Shown: piece by piece, positions 1 to 11,034 of the stretch
Layout of the letters: the number at the start of each line of letters is the position of its first letter
How positions within the stretch are numbered: position 1 is the first letter of the stretch
Assembly (NCBI GenBank): GCA_032622095.1
Contig: CP136061.1
Location: 128,540,754 to 128,604,753 of the forward strand
Length of the DNA: 64,000 nucleotides
Origin: Siphonodentalium dalli
Lineage: Eukaryota > Mollusca > Scaphopoda > Gadilida > Siphonodentaliidae
Reading direction: 5' to 3'
Notes under the pieces: generated by a model
The model's input: only the letters and a program-made list of their open reading frames with translations
Database searches by the model: none
What the model was told of the DNA's origin: nothing
Translations under genes and position numbers: made by a program

Positions 1-212
1 CATCGCCTGGAGACTATTTTGGGCGCTATGGCACACAGCATTTGTTGTCACCAGTGGCGTATACTCCATGAATGGAGCCTTAGAGGGGCAGAGCGGAGTC
101 AAGTGGTTCATCTATTTGACAAACTGGGGATATTGCATTCTCACGGTTGACAATATTGTCCAGGCAATATGTGTCATATATGTTTTCGTGAAAAGGAGAG
201 ATGTTGTCGAAA
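1..212 (+). CDS. Gene 1, exon with N-terminal membrane helices
   Basis: Base 1 is the third position of a codon and the exon ends in phase 1 before donor gtaagt. It reads WRLFWALWHTAFVVTSGVYS, then a loop, then a second helix with LTVDNIVQAICVIYVF. The aligned stretch in gene 2 has LTVDTVVQAICAVHINIRR. Both end with a basic tail (KRRD in this gene, RRPD in gene 2) just before the intron. Confidence 0.82.
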
Positions 213-2511
213 GTAAGTTACCCGCGTAGCCTCACCTCAATGCATGCACGGCGCTTGGGCCAAATTTTGTTTCGTAAATTTAAATGAATTCTACACATAA
301 ACACAACCACGATTGTCAGATAATAGACGTTACCGTTTTAGAACATGAAGAATATTGAACATACATCTTAAGAAAAGACTAACACGTAACGCTTTAAATG
401 TTCCACATATATAGAAGAAAAGGGGACTCCTATGTTGACCTAAGGCCATAAATTCTATTACTTTAGTTAGTTTTTTTTAGACATACCGAGTGCCCATATA
501 AACATGACAAATACGATAAATTACTGTTTGACCTGAACGTCGAAGACCAATGTTAGTAACTATATATGTTACCAACGTAAATGGACGCTTGGGTGATGGT
601 ATCGCTTATAAAGCAATTTAGTGGTTCATATTCACAAATATAGTATCATGCAACAAAATTAGAAACATGCCATGGAATATAAGATTTTATTGTCCATAAC
701 GGACAAGTTCATATTGTTCATGTACATGTTAGGCTACCTGACAAATGGGCATAATTATATTGTAATGTTCAGCATGTTCTCAATATGAACCTATATTTGG
801 AAGTAGAAATTGGTTCAATATATGAACGTATGTCATAAGAAATCAGTCCAATATGGCATATTTGAGCAAAAGGTTCTATACAATGGTATTTACCGCAGCA
901 ATGTGCTTTCATTAGGGCCCACTCCGCTGAACGGAATAACGGGTAAATTCAGAATCAATCAAATAAGTGCAATATGAACCTATGTGAATATGTAGGTTCA
1001 ATTATGAACCTATTTGCACGATAATATGTTCCTTTACTTTAAGCATATTTTAATGTAATCGAAAAATATTCAATATTTAATGTATCTAATATGTTGGTGA
1101 TGTTTCCTTAGAAACAACATCATGGTACCCTACTCGTCGTCGCGCCCATACACGCACAGTTGGGAAATGTATATATTGATGAATTTATTGTTTAACTACA
1201 ATACTGGGAGTTGGAGACATTTTGTACACGACCATGTAGTGTAAATAGAATAAATAGCCCTTCATATATCTTTATTACAATTTGAGTACAATTTGCTGTC
1301 AGTACTCAAGCTTTGAATGTCCTCAGTTTGGAATATATGACCATGGGTCGTGTTTACATATCAAAGCCTGGATATAGATGCTACTTCGAACAAAATGCCT
1401 GACAAAAGTTGCTATATATAAAGAATTATTTATAACTTTGTGTCATATTAAAGACACAGTTGGCCTTGGCGGTGGGTATCCTGTGAAAATATCTCCACCC
1501 GTCAAAAACCGCCACAAACAGAGAGAACATCAAAATGTAGATAGACTTTGTCCGTATACAAATAAGAAAATCGCATAAACAGTATGTTATGGTCATATGT
1601 TTGACCATTGTTATGTAAACAAAAGCATAAAAAGTTACTTTTCTGCTGTTTGTTTATATTATGATGGTAAACATAAAGAGCGTTATTTGTTGGTGAATAC
1701 CTGATATGGAACTAATAAAGAGCGTTTATGTCATTTGTGTGTGATTAGCCAGTAGCAGTGTGCTGTCTTCTGTAACACAATCAGGCTCTTGCTTATGTAA
1801 AATATAGTAGGTCTCTATAATTAACATGCTGTTTACGCGATGGTCATGGTATATATGAACGGAACTGTATGCGTTTTAATGTTTTTCTGTTTACGGTGTT
1901 TGGAACAAATATGAATATTTTCGACAATTAAGGCCGCACGTGCCTTTAAACAAAAACACTCTACATATATGTACATTAAGAACAAAATAGTCATCGAAGC
2001 GAGATGAGATTGCTTTGTCTCAAATGTAAATAAGGGGGTGTTTATACATTACCCGGCGAAGATCGCATTCGCTTTAGCCGGCAGCGATAACAATAGAGCG
2101 TTTATACTTCGCCGGATAAGAATTACGGCTATCCGGATACTCAGCTATACGGTTTTCAACTTTTGGATAACATGATTTAGTACAAGCACCTGATTGTCGT
2201 ATGGATTCTAATTCGCTCTGCGGTTAAGTTAGATGTTTATCTGGGGTCATGCCGTCATGGGTGATTTTCTTTCAACAATTAACTCGAACAATATTATTGT
2301 GCAATCGCTGATAGACCAGCCCGCTTTTCACCTGTGTATATATTGGTCAGTGTGCCAGTTTGATTGTCTCTAATCAGCTGTCAGGTCGGTGGTCACGCAC
2401 CTTGGTTATAAGCTATTATTATAAATACTAACCGATGATGGTACACGTACTCCGCATGTGCATGGTACATTTGTTGCGCATTCGAGGGAATTAATTCATG
2501 TACATGTATGT

Positions 2512-2555
<44 letters not shown>

Positions 2556-5500
2556 AAGAAATGGGATGTCACGTTTCTGTGGATTCAAACTTAATGGACA
2601 ATGAGTTCAATAATCGAAATCCGAGTGCGCCGTGGACATATTTACACAGGGACGGGTCTAGAGGGCCTGATTTGGAGGTGTGGGACTGTTCATCTTTGGA
2701 ATTTATCGACCGACCGTGGTTATGGCCAGGTGTGAGAATTGTTTTTAATCTGAACCCTGAAAATTGCAAAATCCTAGCATCCAGCCGATTTCCAATTGTT
2801 GGACATTTTCCAAACTTGACGCACCTCTAATAAGGTTGGATCATTTCCAACTGATGGTCATTTCAGTCCAACAATTTGGTAAAAAAATAAGCAAATGTTG
2901 CCTAAAGAAATCACCAATAACAAATTGTTGAAAATAAAACTACGAGAACAATTTCAACATATTGCTGATGTCAAATGTCCAACTATTGCCGTGTCATGTA
3001 TGAAATTTCCAGCTTTTGAATATTTTGATTAAAGTTGGGATGAGACACCCCCATCGCCACGGCCCTATATACGTACATGGACATGGTGAACGCCCGAGTA
3101 AAATGAAAAACATATTTTATTGTATAATGTGCAAACGGAAAATGTGTCACATTTGATTCGCGATGTTGATACTTATATATATAATATATAATCCAATCCG
3201 AATGATTAGACACCAATTTGTAGATGTATGCGACGAAAAGATCTCAAAACTGACAATGGCCATGCTTTTAGTGCGACACTCACTTCACAGGCTGTATGTG
3301 AACCCAAACAAACCATTAACAATGTTTTTTAAATATCTATAAAATTACCAATAGCAATACCTGAAAGTTTGAGTTGGATATTAATAATTTCGGCATTTCC
3401 ATTTCTAAAAAGTTTCATTTCACTATACTGCCATATCTCTAACAGGAAGCGGCTAGATGTTTACAGGTGTACAGCAATATAATATTGCAGTTCAGTGAGA
3501 ACTAAATCGAAAACTATTAACAAGTAAAGGAGACACATGAATATATGCGTATCTTCGCCGGCGATGTGTAAACACTCTGCCCAACCTTCGCCGGCTAACG
3601 GGTTCGCCGGGTAACGGCTTCACCGGCTATGTGTAAACGTCACCTAAGAAAGGTTAGTCGCAACTAACGAGTCACGATAACTATGGGATAAATTAAATCT
3701 TAGTCAAAGTAGCTATATATAAGACTAGCCGATGAGCCCGACGTTGTCCGGGCTATTCAAAAACCAAATTTCAAGTCGATAGCTCTACCCGTTTCCTAGA
3801 TCTGGTCTGCGCATGCGCGAAGCTGGTGTCGCACGGGCTCGGCGACCCGATAAACTTCGTATCCGGGGCAAGATACATTCACATACCAAATTTCAAGTCG
3901 ATAGCTCCACCCGTTTCCGATATCTCGTCTGCGCATGCGCGAAGCTGGTGTCGCACGGACTCGGCGATCCGATAAAATTCGTATCCGGGGCAAGATACAT
4001 TCACATAGCAAATTTCAAGTCGATAGCTCTACCCGTTTCCGAGATCTGGTCTGCGCATGCGCGAAGCTGGCGTCGCACGGGCTCGGCGACCCGATAAAAT
4101 TCGTATCCGGGGCAAGATACATTCACATAGCAAATTTCAAGTCGATAGCTCCACCCGTTTCCGAGATCTCGTCTGCGCATGCGCGAAGCTGTCGCCGCAC
4201 GGGCTCGCCAATACGACAACGTCGACCGCATGGCCAAACTACACACACGTACCAAGTTTCGTCCCGATCGGTCGAGAATAGTAGATTTGTATAAATGACA
4301 AACAAACATACAGACAAACAGACAAACAGAGGTCTTCAAAATATATATGAGACTAGCAGGTTAGCCCGCCACCGGCGGCGTTTGTCCGAAACATGACATT
4401 TTATGACATGTTTATTTTTTAATATTAATTTAATGTTTTTTAAATGTAATATATTTTGTTTCTGATTTTTTTCCGAAACATGACATTTTATGACTTGTTT
4501 ATTTTTTAATATTATTTTGTTTCTGAATTTTTTAATTTTTTGTTTCTGGCGGAAAAATTTACCCGATGAAATCCCCCCTTCCTATGAACGATATTGGGTT
4601 TTTCAATATTTTACCCGATTTGACCTTGAATTGATCATTTTCAAGGTCAAGGTCATGTCGGGGTCACAATATATAATTTGTGGTACCCGTTTGAAGGTTA
4701 AGACTGACCCGATAAAAAATTCCCCCGTTCCTAGGAACGACAGACATAACAATGTTTCACACAATGCGACGTCGACGATCCCCGTGTGTTTTTACACTTA
4801 TATACGAAGTTTGAGCTCACCTATATAGGGCGGAAAAACTTACTCGATCCGCGTTCTTAGGAACACAACACGCTCCGCGTTCTTAGGAACACAACACGCT
4901 CATGTCTACACACGCCCAGACACAGAAGAGGTATGATTTTATTTAACCTGCACGTGGCCATTGAGCAGCCCCTGACAGAGGTTGTCCACCCCTACGAGAT
5001 GGTCAATAGTCCCCGCAAAGTTAATCCCGTCGCGAACCCCATCCTCGCAAAGAGCGGACAGTCAATTAATCCCGTCGCGAACGCCATCACCAAATTGGTA
5101 TCATGTGTTGCGTTCTAAAAATAGGAAAGCACTTGTTCCCATATACGTTTGCGTTAATACGAAATTGTGAGTGTTGTTTGTAACCGGGATTTCTGAGAAG
5201 CATTATGCCTATAACTACCCCCCTAAGCCCTGACCTAAGTGTCATACATACTATAACAATGATGTTGTAAGAGTACTATGGCATCCAATAAATCTCCCCG
5301 TGCCTTTGCGGTGATTTGGGAGTGGATAAAGGGTGCTCAGAGCTTCTCCAAAACGCGACAACTGCGGTGGTCGTGGGGTTTTACACTTATATACGAAATT
5401 TGAGCTCGATGGGTGCAGTCGTTTTCGATTCTATAAAGTACACACACACGGAAGTCTCAAAATATATAGTATAGTTACACGCTTAGTCAGAAAGGTACGG

Positions 5501-8084
5501 TGAAGTTATTAAAGACATATTATGGACTTGTTGGGGTGCATGAAACTGATAAGTTGGTATGCAGGCGCTGTTCCAACTGGAGGAATGTAGAATTATACTA
5601 ACACCGCCGAAAATCTCAACGAAAGCGACCACGCCTCTCCATAGAAAATATCGCCTGAACAACGCGCAATTGTAAATATTTACATCTCGATTCTGGACGC
5701 AACAAACCAACGTAATTGATTTCGCCATCGAGAGTCATTGAATTTAATTGATATATAAGAATGACGGTGTGTTGTAAATTTGGATTTGTATTCGTAAAAA
5801 TAACAACTTTTTAGCAAGATTATTCTACATATTTATTTGAGCACCCTACCGGAGTGTTTCACATCACTTTAAGAACTATGTGTCACGATAACTCATTGAA
5901 TAAGGTTTTATAGTCTTGCCAGGTGTCGTTTGAACGGCAAGCAGGATTATTGGCCGAGGTCAATAGTCGCGCTCACTGTTCTTAAGACACTATTGAGGTA
6001 AAATAGCGCTCAGTGTTCCAGTTCCACCCCAATGCAGTCAATATGTGTTGTATTATATGTGACAAAATTATGGCATTGCGCCAATCAGCAGGTGGATAAA
6101 TAGTTCGAAGACTATAACCCGGGCGATAGTTCTCAAAACTCTGGCCTCGCGCCAGAATTGTGATTATTTTGACATCGCTCCAAATTCTGGACTCGCGCCA
6201 GACAGTGACGTCCCCAGGCGAGAAATAGTTCGAAGACAATACCCCGCGGGAGTTCGCTCGCCAGGAAATAGTCAAAATTACCCCCGACACGTCATGGGAC
6301 TTCGTCCAATCAAAAGCAGTATGACCCCTTGTGAACCCAAGATATATAATAATATGAAATATCATACACACATATATCCATATTGAATTATAATTCAGGA
6401 GAGAAAAAGCGATAAGAATCTTATAATCATCTAGTCGTCAATTTACTGTACTGTACATTTCCCATCCACAGGTATGTCGGAGTCGTTGCCATGGTATCTC
6501 AAGGTTTCGTGGCTTCTCATTACAGTCTCCGCTAATATTGGCATAATTATTTCAGCCATGTACTGGATCTTGTTGTACAATCGTGAGTATTATAGACCCA
6601 TACTGTACGCTAGCCTTTAGAAATGAGCTGCTAAACTGACGAGTCTGTCCCTGTGTCACTTGAAGGCCACAATAGTGGCATACTGAACCGGAGATTCAAT
6701 TATAACTTCAAGGGTTAGTGTAAGCAGAGCTCTTGAAACATTTCCAAAGATTTCGGCCCAAGGCCTTCGTCGGTGGAATTTAATTTACCATAAAAGTTGC
6801 ATTCTTGCTGCCGCTTCAATAATATAAGTATACTGTATAACCTATTCCTCGTCACGGCATACATCATGTTGCGATCTTCGTTCTGTCTCAATGTTAATGT
6901 ATAGTTTATTGAACAACAAAAATCATGTTTTATTCACCTGGTAAGTCAAAAATAGACTTAGGAAAATTTTGGGTCAAATTGGATGGATCATTTAAAGTCA
7001 CGGGCGGCGTTCGTTGCAGAAATGTTCATATTTGTTCAAATCGCCATCAACAGGAGGAATATTAAAATATATATAGTTTTGTTCATATGCCAAACATAAG
7101 CAGTGCGTAAATAGTATATTGTCGTCAAGATGTACGATGGTGTACGTAAACAAGAGCCTGCTCGTGTTACAAAAGTTTTGCTTCTGTTTACATAACATAG
7201 CGCAATTCTATTGGTTAATCACACACAAATGATACAAACGCTCTTTATTATTTCCATATCAGGAAAACGGTAACAAATAACGCTCTTTATGTTTACCATA
7301 ACCGGATCTAAACAAAAGCCAGGTTCAGTAACGTTTTTTGCTTTTGTTTACATAACAAAGGAAAAAACACTTGACAATAATATACTGTTTATGCCATATT
7401 TCTGATTTGTATAAGAACAAAGTATGTCTATATTTTACTATTATTTATGTTTATGGCGGTTTTTGACGGAGGTGAATATTTTAACAGCATACCCACCGCC
7501 AACGACGCCCGTATCTTTAACCCTTTCTTTACTAAATGGATTCTCCCATTCAGTTATGGCACTATACATTGGAATAGTCTATTATTCATCTGAGGGTGTT
7601 CGGTATAATATAAGCAGACGAGATACAGCCGAAAGGATAATACAAGAGCAGGGGGGACTCATTGGCATTAAGACAATATCAACAAATGACCTATGATTTC
7701 ATTTTTACTCTCGTTTCAGCTTCAGTGCGCCTGAGTCTGGTCAACCTGACGTCTCACGCAGTGAACAGTGTTTACATACTGCTGAATTTATGGCTCAGTG
7801 GAGTTCCTATAAGACTGTTCCACGTTATATATCCTATAATATTCGGTATATTGTGGATTTTATTTTCTGTTGCATATGATATGCTTGGAGGACTGAACTC
7901 GGGGGACAAACCGCACATCTATTCCGTCATGGATTGGAGTGAGAAGCCCGGTCCATCAACCGGCATTGCACTAGGAGTTTTATTTATTGTCGGACCTCTC
8001 GTGCAAATAATCATGTTTTTCATTTCGAAAGTTCGATATTGTTGCTTCGGTCAGTATTCTCGAGAATATCCTATTAAGTCTTGA
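1..8084 (+). CDS. Rolling stone-like membrane protein, gene 1 (5' partial)
   Basis: Spliced gene whose last three coding exons lie in the window: 1-212, 6472-6582 and 7720-8084. The first exon or exons are off the left edge. The joined reading frame is open with GT-AG junctions (donors gtaagt and gtgagt, acceptors cacag and ttcag) and phases 1 and 1. It encodes a multi-pass membrane protein of the rolling stone family, first known from Drosophila myoblast fusion. Family signs are the WRLFWALWHT helix, the H-V-I-Y-P..FG helix, an aromatic-rich FSVAYDMLGG loop, and HIYSVMDWSEKP near the last helix. It has the same exon structure as gene 2 at 26-33 kb, so the two are tandem paralogues. The family match is confident; the role in this animal is not known. 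Introns are 6.3 kb and 1.1 kb and consist largely of repeats. Confidence 0.82.
213..1451 (+). other. Gene 1 intron, no gene seen
   Basis: AT-rich intron with no coding signal. Between 780 and 1025 the motif CAATATGAACCTAT and its reverse complement recur, including TAGGTTCAATTATGAACCTA at 991-1010 (8 bp arms around ATTA). This is probably an eroded foldback repeat. Confidence 0.5.
1452..1752 (-). mobile_element. piggyBac-like MITE, third copy (truncated)
   Basis: Reverse-orientation, diverged copy of the element at 6996-7516. It shares the end GGCGGTGGGTAT, the block GTCAAAAACCGCCA, ATAAAGAGCGTT twice, and GTGTGTGATTA. It starts at TTAA followed by AGACAC, as the intact copy does, and lacks the other end. 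Confidence 0.6.
2034..3644. mobile_element. Candidate PIF/Harbinger-like non-autonomous element
   Basis: About 1.6 kb bounded by imperfect inverted ends: GGGGGTGTTTATACATTACC on the left and, reverse complemented, GGTGACGTTTACACATAGCC on the right. Both continue into CCGG-GAAG-type repeats. TAA flanks both sides (2031-2033, 3645-3647), the 3 bp duplication expected of PIF/Harbinger. No transposase is present. Inside are a TA microsatellite and short meaningless ORFs. The superfamily call rests on the termini only. Confidence 0.5.
2513..2553. repeat. TA dinucleotide microsatellite
   Basis: About 20 uninterrupted TA units inside the Harbinger-like element. An ORF starting just upstream reads it as alternating I and Y and is not a gene. 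Confidence 0.95.
3725..4341 (-). mobile_element. Helitron-type non-autonomous element, family A (122 bp core)
   Basis: On the - strand it begins TTTTGAAGACC after a TA tract, runs through a GTCT/GTTT tetranucleotide region and three-plus copies of a 122 bp core unit, and ends with a hairpin (CCCGGAC-AAC-GTCGGG), 8 nt, then CTAG and T. The core landmark GCGCATGCGC recurs at about 3809, 3931, 4053 and 4175. This layout (arms, tandem core, microsatellite, terminal hairpin plus CTAG) matches the pearl/HINE type of rolling-circle transposon derivatives. Arg-rich ORFs across it are repeat artefacts. Confidence 0.72.
4353..5462 (-). mobile_element. Helitron-type non-autonomous element, family C
   Basis: Begins on the - strand with TTTTGAGACTTCC and a GTGTGTGT tract after a TA run. 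It ends with a hairpin (GCCGCC-GGT-GGCGGGC), TAACCTG, CTAG and T. The interior is unlike family A: GACCTTGA/TCAAGGTC blocks at 4620-4655 and a 27 bp direct repeat (CCGCGTTCTTAGGAACACAA) at about 4848-4900. It abuts family A copy 1 head to tail across 11 bp of TA-rich DNA. Confidence 0.62.
5463..6471 (+). other. Gene 1 intron with a GC-rich degenerate repeat
   Basis: No coding exon. Between 5940 and 6320, AAATAGTTCGAAGAC occurs twice (about 6100 and 6227) and CTCGCGCCAGA twice (about 6147 and 6191), followed by GGCGAG/CTCGCC blocks. This suggests an old foldback repeat with no recognisable ends. The remainder is AT-rich. Confidence 0.45.
6472..6582 (+). CDS. Gene 1, 111 nt exon
   Basis: Acceptor ccatccacag and donor gtgagt. 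The phase-1 entry completes the split codon, then MSESLPWYLKVSWLLITVSA and a membrane helix ending SAMYWILLYN. The paralogous exon of gene 2 is also 111 nt with the same phases, and the helix order (WYL..WL...S...I..YW) aligns. The internal ATG is a normal codon here, not a start. Confidence 0.82.
6996..7516. mobile_element. piggyBac-like MITE, intact copy
   Basis: A 521 bp element flanked by TTAA on both sides (6992-6995, 7517-7520), with inverted ends AGTCACGGGCGGCGTT and AGATACGGGCGTCGTT. A TTAA target and short inverted ends fit piggyBac-type non-autonomous elements. It contains repeated CGCTCTTTAT blocks and several GTTTAC-ATAAC motifs. It sits in gene 1's last intron, and its copy at 48.5-53.9 kb carries the Copia insertion, so this copy shows the empty Copia site (CATAACATAGCGCAATTC at about 7191). 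Confidence 0.65.
7720..8084 (+). CDS. Gene 1, terminal coding exon
   Basis: Starts after acceptor ctcgtttcag and completes a split proline codon. It encodes the C-terminal half: LTSHAVNSVYILLNLWLSGV, the RLFHVIYPIIFG helix, a GDKPHIYSVMDWSEKP loop, a last helix, and a short tail with CC and a basic/polar end (EYPIKS). Stop TGA at 8082-8084. An ORF opening upstream at 7662 runs into the acceptor and is not used. Confidence 0.85.
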
Positions 8085-10011
8085 TCTGTACAACCAGGAA
8101 TCCTTAAAAGTGTGTTTACGCGCTGATTAACGGGAATTGCCCACTACAACGTATATACCAGATATCTATTACCTGAGAAAAGCGGATCAGTCAAGGTTTT
8201 TTGTATAAAATGCAATCGGCAATAAGAAATATCAGCACTGCCATATAGTTTATAAACATGAATGCATAACATACAATAATATACCACGATTTTCATAAGG
8301 TGTTTAGTTTTATTTTTTTGACAAATATTATTTGTATTGCAAATAATTAGAATCGCGTGTTTTCACACGTTCAAGTTTTTTTCAATTATGGACATTCTCC
8401 GACAAGGTACGAGTTTTATGAATCCAATAATACTAATATTGTCATAATGCTGTAATGCCCATGATCTGCGTATTTATAATTCATTTCATGAATGAACCGC
8501 TTTTGACCGATCGGCTTTGCCCGGACCACATGCATATGTTGCAGCCCGGCGCATGTATAAACTATTGCAAATTGACATATTGTCATATATTCCTCATATA
8601 CAATGCATAAGACACCAATAATTTGTTTTCAGTTGGATGTGTATATAACCATCGACCTGCGCAATGGATAGGCGCAAACGCCCAATTGTGAAGAAATTAA
8701 TTGGTAAAAATGTCGACGAAAATGTTCTACTGGGCTACATAATTTTAATATACCTGGTTTTTTTTAAGGAAATGTATTAAAACTAACCCAACACGAAACG
8801 AACTTATTCTATAATATGGGTTGATTCCGAATGATTTGCTGGTATTGAAATAATTCAGATTTTTCGCTTTGCCCGGGAAATCTATACTTTGTCAGGGTCT
8901 CCTCTGTATGTGATCTAAATGGACATGTGTGTAGGCATTGCGGAATTAATTAACTTTCCAATAGTTATCGTAAATTTACAATATGGTCTATATACATGTA
9001 ATATCTCTTTTTTTCTATGCACGGATTTAATTTGCAATATGTTGACTACTGATTGTGGTACGTTCAGCCAATATGGCTCCCAAAGTTCCGACTGTTCGTT
9101 CATTCTTCGTATCGGGCAATTGAAAGCAGTTAACGGATAAGTAATACAAACTATATAAGTGAATGAGCTAATTACAACATCGCGAAGAAAAGGAGGCGAA
9201 GGTGATATCGAAAATTTAACTGGGATCGTCAGCTGAACTATATGTCCGTATATATGGACGTTTGCATATATATTGTTATTGTGTTGTGAATGTTATTAAA
9301 ACTTTTAGTGCCAGTCTGTCTGTCTTGTGTATTTCGTTCAAATTAGAAAATCACGGGGTAAAAGTCCGTGATAATTTAGAGATAGGCCAATATAATCTCA
9401 AAGTCCAAATTTATGAGACCAAAAACGCTGCGTGTTATGTTGTTTGTTTATACGATAATTATCCTGGACAGGACATCGGCCATGAATGGATATATAGCAT
9501 GGTAGTATAGGGCGGCTCGGTGACAAAAATAGTTGAATTGTGCATTTTATGGTAAAATCACTAAAATTTGTGTATGACATCCTGGTGTGACATTTCGTCG
9601 ATCTGGATATCATACCAAGTTAGGGATTGCCAACTGTTGCCATGGTAACCTCCGATAAAACATGGCCGCCAAAAACTTGCTTTGTACATGTATGGTATGA
9701 TTCGTCTCCACAACTAGGGACAATTTTTACAAGGCGATAATGACTGAACGAGTGTGGTTTGACTACCTGGATTTGTTTCGAGTTATCAGGGAATATCAAT
9801 GCATGATACCATGGCACTCCCAACCCGGCTATCAGACAGTTTATTATAGCCAATCAATGCGCCGCTTTATCTCACATACAGCTTAGTGACGAAAGCACAG
9901 GCCCCTGTGGAAAATTACTAAAATACCAACATAGACTATACCAGTGACAAGGTTCAAATGATCGATTTTTACTAAAACCACAAACTATCAAAGCCCTAAT
10001 AAATTCTAGAA
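8085..10011. other. Intergenic, no gene seen
   Basis: AT-rich sequence after gene 1, presumably including its 3' UTR. Short ORFs on both strands have no recognisable domain or splice context. No complete repeat with matched ends is visible. Confidence 0.5.
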
Positions 10012-11010
10012 ATCGATAATTGCAGCCAAAATATCCTCAGATGTGTCTTATTGGCAATATAATTCCCTTTTATTTGACATATAACTCGGCAAAATTGAAC
10101 GAAGCGAAGTCGGTATATCGTATGGGAAAATACCGAAATCTACCGAAGACATCGGGTGGTCAATCTCCCTGTCCGATCAGAGGCCTTTGACCTAATTATA
10201 AAATCGATATCTTTGAGCAATAATTTGTCGACAACGTGTAATTAAACGCGATGACATAACCTATAAATGCACACTTGTTCCGCAAGTCATCCGAAGCCAA
10301 CCGTACCTTTTTTTTTATTTTATCCAATGCGTTTGTGCCCAATTTTCCAACTTTATTAATCAAACGAATTCCAGAAACGACGTGTCTGCGACTGGTAGTA
10401 AATATTGAAAGCGATAGTAAAATTAGAATGCACGGGTCAAGGTCACGTGGAATTCTAATATCAGATGAACTTCTTTTTTCAAGCCAACATTTGTGGACTT
10501 TACTCTCGATTATTGTCTATTAATCAGCAAGCCGGTCAAAATTTACTGCCAGTCGCAGACACGTCTTATTTTTTTGGAATAGCGAAAACCGAAAACAATA
10601 GAGGACGTTGACTGGTCCCCGGACTATAAACCTTGCAAAATCGCTTTGCTTTGGGCGTCGTTATTAAATCGATAACGGCAGCCAAAAATATCCCCATATG
10701 TGTCTTATTGGCAATAAAATTATCTTTCATTTGACATATAACTCGGCGAAATTGAACGAAGCGAAGTCGATATATCGTATCGGAAACTACCGAAGAAATT
10801 GGGTCATCAATATCCCTGTCCGCTCAGAGGCCTTTGACCTAGTTGTAAAATCCAGCATTTATTAGCAATAATTTGTCGCGAACGTGTATTTAAACGCGAT
10901 GCCATAACCTATAAATGTTCTTATATGATCCGCAAGTCATTCCGAAGACACCCATAACTTTTTTTTTCATCAGATGTGTTTGTGCCCAATTTTTCAACTT
11001 TATTCATCAT
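10012..11010. repeat. Two direct 340 bp repeats about 655 bp apart
   Basis: The blocks at about 10012-10360 and 10668-11010 align along their length with scattered substitutions (for example TTGACATATAACTCGG then AATTGAACGAAGCGAAGTCG in both, and later CAGAGGCCTTTGACCTA). The spacer has a 25 bp inverted pair: ACGTGTCTGCGACTGG at about 10379 and its complement at about 10547. The second block ends 25 bp before the Helitron relic. No primer-binding site or gag/pol is seen, so an LTR pair is not supported. Confidence 0.6.
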
Positions 11011-11034
11011 TAGTACATTCGTATCTAGCCAGCC

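Noticed and set aside
2498-2830. A 110 aa ORF starting MYMYVHIYIYI
   Set aside because: It starts in the TA microsatellite and continues into non-coding transposon sequence.
3725-3760. Possible hammerhead ribozyme (CYGATGAG followed by a stem)
   Set aside because: The conserved GAAA after stem II is missing in all copies, while the reverse strand fits a Helitron 3' hairpin plus CTAG.
3796-4339. Arg-rich ORFs of 70-126 aa here and at 37.7-39.6 kb
   Set aside because: They arise on both strands from the 122 bp repeat and have no independent coding signal.
10012-11010. A TRIM-type LTR element
   Set aside because: No primer-binding site follows the first repeat, no polypurine tract precedes the second, and no flanking duplication is visible.
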